Under the pieces are notes generated by a model. The model made no database searches. It was not told the origin of the DNA and was given only the letters and a program-made list of their open reading frames with translations. A DNA stretch of 64,000 nt from Citrus sinensis (taxonomy: Eukaryota; Streptophyta; Magnoliopsida; Sapindales; Rutaceae). The position numbers were made by a program, and so were the translations under genes. How positions within the stretch are numbered: the first letter of the stretch is position 1; each line of letters opens with the position of its first letter. The stretch spans positions 29,479,001-29,543,000 of the forward strand of contig NC_068564.1 in NCBI RefSeq assembly GCF_022201045.2, in the 5' to 3' direction. Positions 1 through 11,440 of the stretch are shown here, in pieces.

Positions 1-157
1 AGCCTCCCCTGAAAATATAAAGACAAGAATTTAAGACTATAGAAATACAAAGTTTATTGTTCCAACATAATCGATTGAAGAAAGCCAATTTTTCTTTCTT
101 AATTTTTAATTTTTACAACTTAGAATTTAAATTAAGTCGCACACATTAGATGTAAGC

Positions 158-193
<36 letters not shown>

Positions 194-2464
194 CTTGGGA
201 GATCAGGCTTCAAGTCCACAGTCAATTGTACAGCAACCAAAGAATTGTCTTTTTCTCTTGTAGCCAGCACTGCCCTTGAGTCACCAACATTTCCAATTAC
301 AATATCAGGACCCTGCAGAGTCAAAATTTTCATAAGATGGATAAATGGTGTTATCTCCAGATTTAACATAATCACAAATAAAAATTGTCAGTTTAAGACA
401 TCTATACAACTATCAAGAGACATTTTATCAAAATTACGTACCCCAATCAGAACTGCAGTAAATGTGACTGCTATAAATAATGAAGTACTTCCCAGCCCTG
501 ATCTAGTAAATTTTCATCAAGCCAATAAACTACCTAAAATATGAGGGTTTGTGGAAGAAAATTTGTTTGAAATTTTGATCATAATCACCTAAATCCAGCT
601 ACAGCACAAGCACATAATTTCAATTATATACCTAAGTTCAAAATTTTAGTAGCTTTCTATTTTTGCTGCTGCCATCCTTTTGGTTAGACTAGTATGTTAA
701 ACATTATTTATTTGTCATTCAACAGCTTTAAAGTTTAGAAAGAGAAAAATAAGTTGATGAATAATATTGCATGCCAAAGACATGTTTGACCAGATTTAAA
801 ATAAGATACATAGAATTCACTTCTTCGTGTATCAAACGTCTATAAACCATGTTAGATTAAGAGTGAAGAGAAAATAGAAGAAAGTAAACCATGATGAGCA
901 TTTGCAGAAAGCTTTATGGACTGTACCCATTTGAAACATGCACACGATGACAATTTTAGATAAAAGATGTGCAGAACTATGTTGTTCACCCAAAAGACAC
1001 AAATCACTAACATGTTCACAAACTATTGAAAATATTACAACAATTAGAAACTGAATATTTTAAGTTGCTCCACAAAATATATACATATTACCAATTTCCA
1101 ACAGTAAAATATAAGAAAATATTGAGATCTAAAAACTGAAATTATAAGAAATCAGTTATGATCCAGTAAGAAAAATTACCTGCTTAACTAGTGTAACAGC
1201 AGTCGTTCCACTGCAGAAACAATCAATTGCTGGATGTAACTTTAATTCCTTATCCATTAACTTAAAAGATTTTAACATGGATTTCTTAAGTGGCAGATAA
1301 ATCTCAGGGAGTTTGTCACCCTCAGTATCCAGTGTCTCAAACCCTTCCTCATCCATGCTTAATGATGCAGTTTCCTCAGAATGTGTACTTCCATTAGCAT
1401 TCTCAAAGCTGGTCTGATCATTGCTAGCTTTCCACTGGGAGCACAATATAACTGGAAGAGAATCCCGTACTTTCTTGGCAACCATATGACCATAAGGACC
1501 GTGACCGTCAAATATCCCACAAAATACCGTATCACTTGAACTGAAATTCTATTGTACAAACATTCCAATCAACTAATCAAATAAAATTGTCAAAGACAAA
1601 TATTTGCCTGTAGAAATAATGACATGATTGCACACTAAAGAAGCACAGTAACAGTGTAAGGAAAATTGAACCCGTGCTGTCTTTGCAACCACATAACTGT
1701 GGTTTGGAGGGTGGGTCCACATGGATACTCTTCCATGCCTTCATTCCTGACAATGCTACTCTAGAATCACGCTGCCTAAATCAAACTTTTATGTGCTCCG
1801 AACTGAAATTGTGATCAAGTGCGTAGTAGTAATACACCACTCACTCTAAATTTGCTTCCCCACCACCCCACCCGGTGGGATTATCAAGATTTTAAATTTT
1901 ATGCTATACCAATCATAATGTCTATTGAACTAACAATACCATGTCTGTAAAACCTTCCAAGGCCTAGTTAACTATAGGTTCAGGTTCAATGTAGAAATTT
2001 ATTTATTTATTTTGGATTTACTGGCAAGTAAAATAAGAAACCGAGTGGCCTCTACCCCTATGTTTGTTTTATTCCCAATAGCATCAAACCAAACCATAAA
2101 CCTACCAAATAATAAGCATCACTTTCAAATTACTTGGTAACAGAAAACTACCAGCATTGAAAATGAACAAAATAATTAATTAGAGATAGAAAATGAAGCT
2201 TACCTCCCAAACAATCATGGCGTCTTGATTGGTTCCCTTCTTGCCCTGCTGGGTATACACGCAGGCGGTTTTACTAGCAGCGTTGTTGACCATCCTCCCA
2301 GATATGTGATGAAGAAGCTGATCAGCATCATCGTCAATGGATGACTTTTTCTTGAGAAAAATAGCATCTCTGCTCTTCCTCCACCTTCCCGAAGAGCCCA
2401 CTGCTGCTGCTGCATCATCAGTAGCATCAGAGCTTCCCTTTTCTTTTGAGAAGCAAGATCCCAT
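1..2464 (-). CDS. Clade-E type protein phosphatase 2C (5' part, runs off left edge)
   Basis: This is a Ser/Thr phosphatase of the metal-dependent PPM/PP2C family. I read exons at 2204..2464, 1180..1548 and 195..312, and the rest lies beyond base 1. The N-terminus MGSCFS fits N-myristoylation at Gly2 plus palmitoylation at Cys4, which implies membrane attachment. Exon 1 ends in the motif GTNQDAMIVWE. Exon 2 holds FCGIFDGHGPYGH with the metal-binding DGH near residues 101-103, and later SGTTAVTLVKQ. Exon 3 holds IGNVGDSRAVLA. All three are PP2C signatures in family order. Donors and acceptors are GT/AG and the frames join. The exon-3 donor (GTCTAT) leads straight into a CT microsatellite. An Asp/Glu-rich insert near residues 125-165 matches plant PP2C33/PP2C6-like proteins. 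The family assignment is firm, but the exact orthologue and the 3' half cannot be judged here. Confidence 0.9.
162..189. repeat. (GA)14 microsatellite in PP2C intron 3
   Basis: This is a perfect GA dinucleotide run on the + strand. In the PP2C gene it reads as (CT)n and begins within a few bases of the intron-3 donor (bases 194-193), so the start of that intron is a polypyrimidine microsatellite. Confidence 0.95.
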
Positions 2465-3071
2465 TTTCTAATCCTAACTGCCCACTCAAATGATCAAATC
2501 AAAATCCAATTTTATTGCATTTGGGTTGGAATTATTATTATTATTATGATTATTGTTACTGGATTTTGGTTGGTTGGGTTAGGTGAAAAAAAACAAAGGG
2601 GAAGCAGACACAACAACAAAAGTACACAAAATAACATAAAGCTTTTTAAGTTTATTTGCTTACTGCTGCTTGGTATTGAGAGAAATTTGAAAAATAGAGA
2701 TCAATTCAAGACAAGACACCACTTTGGGGTTGAATCGCTTGATAGAAAACAACCAGACAATAGCTTGTAAGAAAATTGAAAGAAGAACTGAGACAAAACT
2801 TGTTAGGTGATGTAATTGGTGTATAAATGGACAATTGGGCATTAGATTACAAATCAAAATAATATTTTATTATAATGATTATTATTTTTTTAAATTTGGT
2901 CTGTGCTGTATAATTTTGATTTTGTCAAATTAAAATAAAACAAACACATCGTTGTTGATATTGCACCGTTGTAATTAATTGCAGGCGAGTCAGTATTCCA
3001 TTGGCGACCCCACCCAAGGCCCACAACTTTTATCAATTTGGCGCAATTACTTTGTCCAACTATTTGCCACC
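2465..3071 (-). promoter_or_regulatory. PP2C upstream region (5' UTR/promoter), no other gene
   Basis: About 600 bases of AT-rich sequence lie upstream of the PP2C start codon. They presumably hold its 5' UTR and promoter. I see no single convincing TATA box and no ORF with family resemblance. Confidence 0.4.
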
Positions 3072-3079
3072 AAATGCAA

Positions 3080-3553
3080 ATTTAGGGTGGGCAAAAAAAG
3101 TCCGGCCCAGGCCCACATATTTCGGCTCGACTGTTCACATGAGGGTCGGACTTTTTTTGCCCACCCTAACTAGGTCTAATCTCCTAATTTTTTAAAAAAT
3201 AAATTTATAAATTAGAAGAATAAATTAAAATTTAAAAAATAAAAAAAAAGAAAACTTAAATCTTTAATTTATAAATCAATAATGATTCAGAAAAATCTAA
3301 AATTATAATACTAAAGAATGCTTGAATTAGAGAAATTAGTATTAAAAAAAATTAAATCTGTAAGTTTTTATTTATTTTATTTTAAAATATTTATTTTTTC
3401 AATTTGTGGTTATAACAACTTAATGATTATTAATTCATTTTAAACATACAACAATAAAAAAAATAAAAAATAAGTAAAAACCTAATACTTTTCCTAAGTG
3501 AGCTTGGGCCTAAGGTTGGTAAAGCCGGGCCCATGCCCGCATTTCGCCGTCCT
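3080..3553. mobile_element. hAT-like non-autonomous element (copy A)
   Basis: The element is AT-rich and about 474 bp long. It starts ATTTAGGGTGGGCAAAAAAA and ends GCCGTCCT. AAATGCAA occurs on both sides (3072..3079 and 3554..3561), an 8-bp target duplication as expected for hAT elements. GGGCCC/GGCCC-rich ends around an AT-rich core are typical of plant hAT-type MITEs. The first 90 bases also form a hairpin of their own (3082..3171). A related copy lies inverted at 29469..29892, sharing a core of alternating blocks. There is no coding capacity. Confidence 0.65.
3082..3171. repeat. Perfect inverted repeat at the end of hAT-like copy A
   Basis: TTAGGGTGGGCAAAAAAAGT is followed after about 45 bases by its exact reverse complement ending TTGCCCACCCTAA. 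The arms are about 23 bp. The sequence matches the terminus of the family, so an extra terminus has been copied in opposite orientation inside the element. Confidence 0.85.
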
Positions 3554-3561
3554 AAATGCAA

Positions 3562-4430
3562 TGTAATGCTTCAGTGGCTTCATTATGAGCGAAGCTCATG
3601 AGGAGATTTTCAATAGCACCCTAACAAGGGTTTTTACGAGACACGCAAACGGAGGGGTACTAATAGCATTACTTCTTCACAAAACATAAGATCATGTAAC
3701 AGAAAACCTTGTATGAGTTCCATCAAAGGGTTTTGATCTGGTGCATAAGGACTAAGGAGAGAATCATGCCCATTGGAGCAGCTCTCTCCAACAAAAACTT
3801 GAGCTAGAGAAATGCAATCTTGTAAGGTACATTTATTCATTTTGCAATTAAATTTTACAAGATTCCAATATTTTCCATTTAACATAAAAATTAAAAGTTT
3901 CATACTATTTTTATCAAGTTACTAGAATACCCTCTTATTTGTAAAATAGCACAAATGGCATCAACTCATAAAGACAGGCTGTATAAAATTTGCCTATTTA
4001 CTCATACTTGCTATTGAGCTGAAGTTAGTACAAACCTCAGGGTGGTATATGATAATTTCCTGCAATTTTTTTTATCGTAAGTATCCTCATCAATAGAGAT
4101 CATTATAGTATTATCCTCTAAAATATAATGGATGAAATGATTGATAAACATTAGCCCGTCAAATAAATCGGTGTCTACAATTTACCTTTGATGTTGTGCA
4201 ATCTAAATAGAAGCATACAGCATAAATGGAGTATCTACAATGGCACAAGTTCATACATGATAAAGAACAGTAACAACTAATGGTTCCATTTTTTTCTTGT
4301 TCTTGGGATTCCACTCTCCTAATCTGGGTTTCTCTGTAAACAATGGATTAATCTACAACTTCATGTACAATGGTTTTCTATCTTTATGGAGTCGAAAAGG
4401 AGACAACACAATTCAACAGTTCATTGAATT
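3562..4430. other. Region between PP2C upstream element and GNAT stop codon
   Basis: AT-rich intergenic sequence. Roughly the last 300 bases are probably the GNAT 3' UTR, since that gene is on the minus strand and ends at 4431. No ORF with recognisable family content was seen. Confidence 0.4.
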
Positions 4431-7400
4431 TCACGTTTTAACACACAGCAAGTCAGTCTCATCTACAGGTTGAGAGCTTTCCATTTCAACCATCTGATAA
4501 GAATATGGAAGATGGATCAGCGTTTCATCAGATATTATAGAATGACCACAAAATGAAACCAGAAGCAGCAGTTTCAAGTGACGATGATAGTATTACCTTG
4601 AAACCCATCTTTTTGTACAGTTGCTGTCCAGCTATGTTGTTTCTATGCACATGTACATATACCTGCTCCACATCTGTGACCCAAGAGTCAGATCAGGAGG
4701 AAGTTCTCATGTTTCTTATTCACGGATGCTTGGTTGATCTTACCATTGGATTTAGCTGATTCAACAGCAAAATACAACATGTTGCTTGCAATACCCTGCC
4801 GACGTGCTGATTTGGCAACACATAAATTTGCAATATACCCATACCTATTCGGGCCTCTTCTGTTGATGCAGCCGAAGAGAGGAGGATTTACCCGCTCCTG
4901 TGAGAAGAATTTAACTTAATTAGCAGTGTAAGTAATTAACAGTAACAGATTGTTCGGATGATAGATAAGATTGGCACTTTTGCATTTAAGATAAGGCATG
5001 TACCCCAGGAAAATTCTCCCCTTGCAACAAATACCGGATGCTCAAATCAAGGGTTCCGACTACACTTTTCAGTACGGTGCGTTTTACGTTCCCCTCATCC
5101 TTCTTTACCTGAAAATTCGATATTATAGCACAGTATGAGGAGCTCTATCTTAACATGCACACAAAACCAATAGCAATTCAGTTCGCCTTTTAGCCATCAT
5201 AATGGAGAGGAAATTGAAAGGTGAAGCAAGATTTAATTAAAAGGGATATTATCAAATATCTACCTGATGTTTCCTGACATATCAATTCGCCACCAACATT
5301 TTCTGATAACTACTTTTTCCCACGTAATATTTCACTTATCATTTTACAACCAAAATGTTAACCTCATTTAAAAAATGCTGATGTCACAAGAGTATCTGAG
5401 TAATTTCAATAATCCAATCTCTTGAAGTCAAAACAAGACCATATTAATCATAAAACTACCTAAAATATGATAATAAAATTGATCTCCCCCCCCCCCCCCC
5501 CCCCGGGGAAAAAAAGAGAGAGAGAGAGAGAACATATACTATAACCCAATCAAATCCAAACATAATATGCTTTAACTAATCAATATCAAACCATAATCCA
5601 ATCATACACAAACCTTATCACTAATCAACATTACTGACGAAATCAATTCCTTAAAGATATAAAAGGCAAAATCCATATTTTTTTCAGTCAAAATCTTAAT
5701 AATATTTCAAAATACAAAAGGCAAAAATGAATAAAAGAAGCTAGAAATTGACACCGTCCCAAGCCCCAGCTGCAACAGTGACTGCAGCACCATCCCCGAT
5801 CCCGCAAAGTTTACTGTCAACTATCATCACCATCAAACTACCCACTGCTGATAGTGAAACCTTTACCTTTGAAACTTCATTCTGCGATTAAAACCTCAGT
5901 GCCACTATCACCATACTACTCATTGTTGACTTATCCAGATTTAACCCTGCTGTCCACCATTACTATTGATAAGAGATATGTGTAGGAAACCTAAAAATGC
6001 ATATTCTGAAAAGTGATGAGTTTCTTTCCTTAGATACTTATATTTTTGTTTTTATCTCATTTTTTGTGTTTTATTTAGATTTGAAGGATTGATGTTGGTA
6101 GTGGCTGTGTGATCTCTTCCGTGTTTGCTAAGGCCGGTGTTGACATTTGGAGGAAAAAGAAAATGAAGTAGGTTTTTTTTTTCCTTTTTTCATAATTTTT
6201 TTCCCTAAATATGGATAAATTACACATGGATAAAATAGACTTTTCATATAAATTACATTAAATATTCCGTTGGTTTTAACATTTTGGTGGTTTCCGTTAG
6301 TTTTAACATTTCAGTGATAAAATGATAAGAAGTGAAAGATTAAGAGGGAAAAAGTAGTTGTCAGAAACGTTAGTGATCAAGTGGGAAAAAGTAGTTGTCA
6401 GAACATTAGTGATGAATTGATAAGTCAGGAAACATCAAGTGAGAATGAAAAAATGAAGCCAAAATCTTACAAATATCATACCGCGACAATGCAATAGTGC
6501 CTCTGTCCATTTAGCCCCCTGCATCGCCTTTTAATGGCATTGAACTCCTACACAATAAGAAGATCTATATCAACCATTCAATTCACGACAAGCAGCTTGC
6601 GCACAACATAGATCGATTAAATAGAATGACATTCAATCCTACCTGCTCTGCGAATTTCCTTTTGAAGTTATCAACATATCTGTATTAACCAGGTACACCC
6701 AAAATCAGTAATTCCCCAACTCTTCAACTTACAGTGTTGTACCTATTTTAACTACATTATCATAGTGGTGCTCAAACTCATCATTGGGACAATCTCAGGG
6801 AAGGATTCTTCCATTAAAACTTATTAATTAGCAGATTAGAAAATCAAATTCATTCCTTAAGCAAGCACTTCGTCCTTGATCAAAGCTCATTACATCGTAT
6901 GTGCACGCAATTGAAAGAAACTATTAAATAGGTGCATTATACTGCTTCAAACTAACTATATAAAGACTAATGGGTTGTTCTCACCATTTTAAAATCAATT
7001 ATTTAAGCGCAACAAAGGATCAAAATGCAATTATTAAACATAGATACTTTTAGATGATAAACCGTAGTTATTTTATTTAGCTAAATTAGTGTAATTATTG
7101 AACAAAATGACAATTAAAAACGCACCGTTCATTTGTCCGACCCTCCCAGTGACTTTCGGCTCGTAGCCATGCTGCTGTCTACCACAAAATCAAAAAAACA
7201 AAGCCCCCAAAATATATTAGCAGTGAACACAAATTATACAAATTAAAAAAAAAAAGAAAAAAAGGAGACCTCTAAATCTAAGATTACAAAGTGATCAAGG
7301 ACCTACCCAATATTCTTCATCAAGAAGGGCTTCACGCGCGACGAATTTCCCAAATTCAAATCGGTCGTGTTGAAGCAACTCTCGATCGGACGGCTGAAGG

Positions 7401-7695
7401 CGGTCAAACCTCAGATCATTTGACCTTTGAGGAATCGATACTATCGAGAGATCTTCCTTTTTGGTTGTACGGGAAGATTTAGAATCCATCCTCCTGTCAA
7501 AATTTAAAAAAAAAAAGTCAATAGTTAATTAATTATATATTTATAATTAATCCGAAGAAAAGACCTAATTTTTTTTTAAAAAAAATCTTACATAGTCCAG
7601 GTTGCGGAAATTCGGCTGAACTTGCGGTGATTTCTAAAGCCGCCATCGCGATGGAATTTCAAGACTGCAGGTCTTTGAACCAAAATCGTTGACAT
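4431..7695 (-). CDS. Plastid-type GNAT-family N-acetyltransferase (GNAT6/7-like)
   Basis: This GCN5-related acetyltransferase would transfer acetyl from acetyl-CoA to protein or amine substrates. Plant plastid relatives acetylate N-termini and lysines. Nine exons read 7592..7695, 7307..7493, 7126..7178, 6643..6679, 6482..6547, 5004..5108, 4744..4897, 4597..4673 and 4431..4493. They sum to 846 bp, or 281 aa, with every junction in frame. The first 35 residues are Arg/Ser-rich and lack acidic residues except one Asp, like a transit peptide. Conserved blocks are EYWTAAWLRAESHWE (exons 2-3), KRKFAEQEFNAIKRR (exons 4-5), VVGTLDLSIR (exon 6) and YIANLCVAKSARRQGIASNM (exon 7). The acetyl-CoA loop RRQGIA is near residues 216-221. 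VYVHVHRNN and LYKKMGFK (exon 8) complete the fold. Intron 5 carries a Mutator-like element. Neighbours suggest the Arabidopsis At2g06025 orthologue, which is inference. Confidence 0.9.
5243..6460. mobile_element. Mutator-like long-inverted-repeat element in GNAT intron 5
   Basis: The left arm (about 5264..5366) contains CTGATGTTTCCTGACATATC and CTACTTTTTCCCAC. The right arm (about 6275..6438) holds their reverse complements GTGGGAAAAAGTAGTTGTCA and AAGTCAGGAAACATCA. Arms exceed 100 bp with scattered mismatches. The right arm contains an extra partial tandem copy of the GGGAAAAAGTAGTTGTCAGAA block. The left edge GGGATATTATCAAATATC resembles common Mutator termini. The interior has a markedly less AT-rich patch (about 5740..5960) that could be captured host DNA. 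No transposase is visible. The outer right boundary is vague. Confidence 0.65.
5486..5530. repeat. Poly-C (19) / GGGG / (AG)n compound tract
   Basis: Nineteen consecutive C bases (5486..5504) are followed by GGGG, an A run and an AG repeat. It sits inside the intron-5 element of the GNAT gene. Such tracts are error-prone in sequencing, so the length is uncertain. Confidence 0.9.
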
Positions 7696-8745
7696 TTGAG
7701 TTACAGCCTCGGCTTGAGCTTGAGCTTGATTTAATTTAATTTTTTAAGAATTTGAAATTTTTTTTTATGTTTCATCCAACAACATGGATAGACAAGAGAA
7801 GAATAGAAATCTGCTGTCATCTCATCTGGAAACAGTCACCATATCTGCTAACAGTTTTAGCTTTCGGATTATTTCCAGAATATAATATATTTTTTTTAAT
7901 CTTCTTTTACCTTTTCTTTTTCTTTTTCTTTTTCTTTCTGGAAAGAAAGAATTATATGTAAAGACGGTTTTTATTGTTGGTTGCTACAAGGGGACTGGAG
8001 CCCATGTCCATGTAAGCTAGGGCCTATTTGCATGCCTGTCACGTGGTGGGCCGTTAATTCAGGATAAGACAAATTCTCTAGCCAATAGTTATTTTATTTT
8101 ACTTTATTTTTTAAAATTTTCTCTTCGCCTCCTTGTTGGACCGCCGGCGCGAACACAGTAGTCTCTGACCAGGACCAGTAACCAATTCGAATTTGGATCT
8201 CGACATGTTGCCATGTTGGTGGGTTTTAACCGTGGGCATCTTGCCAGGACACGGAAATATAATCCGCTAAGGATTTTGCCTATATCAATTAGGACCGACC
8301 ATGAAATTAAATGCTCGTTGAGTTGACGATGTGGCAACTGGCCAGAGGAACTGGATATCATTGTCAGAGCAACACGTGGATGTAACACGATGTTTGGCAA
8401 TAGCAAGCCAGCCAAATCTCTTAAAAATTTCGTACAAGATAAGGGGGCTCAACTGAAATTTACCCTACTTTATAAGAATTTTACAGACAGAATACCCAAA
8501 AGTTCGTAATTTTTCATTCAGACTCAACTTGAGAAAGAAAAATAGATTGTTATTTATCTTAATTAATTAATTGATCTGATAATTGAAATGATTTGTGTTC
8601 AATGATGGAGTCTTCGAGTTTGATACGAGTGATCGAATGAGTATGATCCATGTGGCCATGTGCATGATGTATGTACTAACCTTAACTGCAGAGGCTTAAA
8701 GCCTTAAACGGCTTTCCGATGAATATTATTAAATCAACAATTCTT
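7696..8745. other. Intergenic region upstream of GNAT
   Basis: The first few hundred bases should hold the GNAT promoter. A pyrimidine-rich stretch of T runs with CTTTTT units lies near 7885-7940. A 103-codon open frame at 8104..8415 (-) matches nothing I know and I do not call it a gene. Confidence 0.35.
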
Positions 8746-8751
8746 ATTATC

Positions 8752-9090
8752 TTTTTTTTTTCAAAGAAAGTGTATCCTTCATTGATTCAATTTAGCAAAA
8801 AGATATACAAGTTCCGCTGAAAATTCATCCAACCACACAACAGATTCCCTTTTCTTCAAAAGCTAATTTAGCCAAGAAATGAGCTATAGCATTACAAAGT
8901 CTAGGGGTGTGTTGGCTTTCAAATTCTGAAAATTCTTCCTGCTATATGTTGCTATCCAAGTCCACGACTTCCTACGTATCCGACTCTACAATCACAGAGG
9001 TTCTGTATGAACTTAAAAGCAATTTGTATTTCCCATTCTACTGCAGCTTCAGCCATGGTTACATTGCCATAGAGAAAGGGGAAAAAAAAT
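8752..9090 (-). pseudogene. Degenerate LINE 3' end (RNase H-like domain plus A tail)
   Basis: On the minus strand, broken frames read MAEAAVEWEIQIAFK and then NAIAHFLAKLA followed by VVWLDEFSAEL. These resemble the RNase H-like C-terminus of plant LINE polyproteins (AEA..A...W.I, then N..AH.LAK, then VWL). Stops and frame changes interrupt it. The + strand T-run at 8752..8761 is an A tail in the right place for a minus-strand LINE. It is a short fossil with no function expected. Confidence 0.6.
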
Positions 9091-10740
9091 GAAAAAATCT
9101 AGAACAAGAAGAGTTGGGTTACCTCAATCTTTTTCAGTCTGGCTTAAAAATAGCTGAGAGCTTTTTCTGAGCCCTGTTCAACATTTTCAGCACAATTAAT
9201 TCAAATTCACATATCAGTAGAAAAAGGATAAAAATATAATTTTTACTCATTCTTTGGTTAAAATTATTTAGTGAATAAGGGTGACTTGTGATCCAAGCTA
9301 AATAATGTGGTTTGTACACCAGAACTAAAATACTTGTTAAAAGAAAGACAATTTACATAAAGCTTTACTTGTTCTTTGCTTTTCACTCTCTTTCCATGCC
9401 TTGATAAAAAAAGACACTTATCCTTTCCAACCTCTACAAGAAGAAGTGAAAAAACATAGCATGAAACCACAAATTATTTACTTAGGAATCATTACATTTT
9501 GATCAGCTCAACAAAAAATTTTGAACAAAATCCACACCAACTTTCACTCGAAGCATGATCATATAGTCACTAAATAATGAAAATAATGTCATTTTTCATC
9601 TGGAGCCCAAAACTAAGTAAGTTTTTAGGAGATTTGGTATTCACAGTCACTTCCAACTATAGCAAAAACACAAATTACAAGTCATGGATCCCCATCTCAG
9701 CATCTCATTATATTTATACCCCACTCAGGAAAACTAACACTGCTTTCTTTTTACACATGCAGCTTCTAATCAGTAACAACGTCAATTTAATGGTGAAATT
9801 GCAAATCAAAACACACGACAGCTTCAATAACACAAATAACTTATATCTTTTACATAAACATCAACCAAAATTTCTTGTTGTATTTGTCAAAAATTAGCCA
9901 CATACGTTTGATAAGCACAATCATGCCCATAAAAAATTAAGAAAAAAAAAATTCTTTTCTTTCACCATTTTCCCTCAAAAATCTTTAAAATCCTACTTTG
10001 TACTCGCTACATCGTTTTCGACACCTGTGAAAGCTCACATCTCAACACAATCTAACAGCAATTTGTAGGATTTTAGTGAAACTGGTCCATGTACAACAGT
10101 AATAGACTTCCATTTATAACAAAAAGTTCAAGTTATAGCCGATCATGAGGTCAATACAATTGCATTATCACAAATCTATCGCATTTTTCACATTCTGGAA
10201 CCATTACTTCATCATTTCAGCGCATGCCCCAGTAAAGCCATGTCATGCATCTTCCCTGTTGAAACTTTTTTCCCCCCTCGAATTGATCCAAAAAAAATGC
10301 AACAAACCATTTTCATTGTTCTCGGCCCAACACATGTAAAAACCACGACATAAACCATCCCAAAAATGGAAAAAGAAAAAGAAAAAATTTAAAACCCCTT
10401 TAATGGAATACTGCCAATATACACTTCAAACTATCTTTAACGTCTTTAATCATGAAGCCAAGGAAAATATGAGAAGCAATATCTAACAATCTCAAACAAT
10501 TCTCAAGACCCTTTTTCAATCAATCACAAGACTAGAGAGTAACTCGACTTAGCCCTATCTTAAGCATGCTACATGCATTTTGATTAATCATTTAACTAAA
10601 ACTAACATGAATTGATGGAAAAATCGGGAGAAACAGCTACATTCTTAAACAATTTTTGAGACCCATTTTCAACTTTTCACCAAATCTTCCAATTTCAGCT
10701 AATGAAAATAACATGCAGGGTAAGAAGCTAACAAATACCT
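9091..10740. other. AT-rich region without a supported gene
   Basis: About 1.65 kb of A/T-rich sequence. Short open frames exist (for example 9577..9897 +), but none shows family motifs or codon bias. It could be intron or 3' UTR of an unrecognised minus-strand transcript that begins near 10851. Confidence 0.4.
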
Positions 10741-10851
10741 CATTCGCGGCTCCAAAACAGAGTCACCGGCAAAACTCACTGGTCTGTACTCTCTTACCTC
10801 GCGGTCGTGAGCCGTTGTCGCTGATATGAGAGTTGTCGGCTTCGTCGTCAT
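10738..10851 (-). CDS. Possible first exon of an unidentified gene or transcript
   Basis: On the minus strand an ATG at 10851 opens a GC-richer frame beginning MTTKPTTLISATTAHDREV. Two usable donors follow, GCGAG|GTAAGAG and ATGAG|GTATTTG. The Ser/Thr/basic start resembles an organelle-targeting peptide or a leader. I found no matching downstream exons in 8.7-10.7 kb. It may be a non-coding leader exon or the orphaned 5' end of a decayed gene. Confidence 0.2.
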
Positions 10852-10869
10852 GGTCTTTTAGCTTGTGCC

Positions 10870-11237
10870 AACGTACTTGATGAATTCATTCCAGAGAAAA
10901 CGAAATGGGATTTGAACTTGATTGCTATGGTTTCGGGGGAGGAAAGAGATGAACAAAGTTCGGACCATTTCCAGAATCCAATGTGAAAATCTTAAGTTTA
11001 TTGGAATATTTTTATCATTAACGTGTTCAAGTTCGATCTTGCTAATGCCTTCGTCTACATTATCGCTGTGTTTACTTGGAGTAGGTGCGGGGAGTGTGGA
11101 TTTCTCTCACTTTTGTGTTTACTTACTTAAAACGGGAAGGATTTAGGAGTTCTATTCTGTAGGCTTTATTTTTAGAGAATGAAGTGGAAGTGAGACTCTC
11201 ATCGGAGAAGGTGTAAGTGGGAATTCACTCCCACCTC
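10870..11237. other. Flank of the copia insertion
   Basis: The segment includes GTTTACTT repeats and blocks such as GAATGAAGTGGAAGTGAGA. These resemble, in inverted form, the sequence right of the retrotransposon (16400..16550). That suggests the copia landed inside an older AT-rich DNA element. No gene is recognised. Confidence 0.3.
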
Positions 11238-11242
11238 TCTCA

Positions 11243-11433
11243 TGATAGACTTGTAAAACTCATCTTTCTTATTGATAAATCAACCGTATATAAATACATT
11301 AGAAGTTAATTGAAGATCCTATAAACTAGTGAAGTTACAAACTGAATCCTATAATTATGGGTGACAGCTAGATACATACAAACTGAAATGGAAGTCTAAG
11401 TTTATCAGTTTCAACTGATTGTCATCTCTATTA
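11243..11433 (-). repeat. 3' LTR of the copia element
   Basis: This 191-bp repeat matches 15745..15935 without a difference that I could see. On the minus strand it begins TAATAGAGATGACA and ends AAGTCTATCA. Confidence 0.95.
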
Positions 11434-11440
11434 TGCCCCC

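Noticed and set aside
4684-4743. Read-through of GNAT exon 7 (GKINQASVNKKH...)
   Set aside because: It ends in a stop before the VYVHVHRNN block. Splicing CCAATG|GTAAG to CACAG|ATGTG restores the conserved protein.
8104-8415. 103-codon minus-strand open frame
   Set aside because: It has no family motif, signal or codon pattern, and nearby sequence gives no partner exons.
9577-9897. 106-codon plus-strand open frame
   Set aside because: Composition follows the AT-rich background (Asn, Lys, Leu, Phe) and no domain is recognisable.
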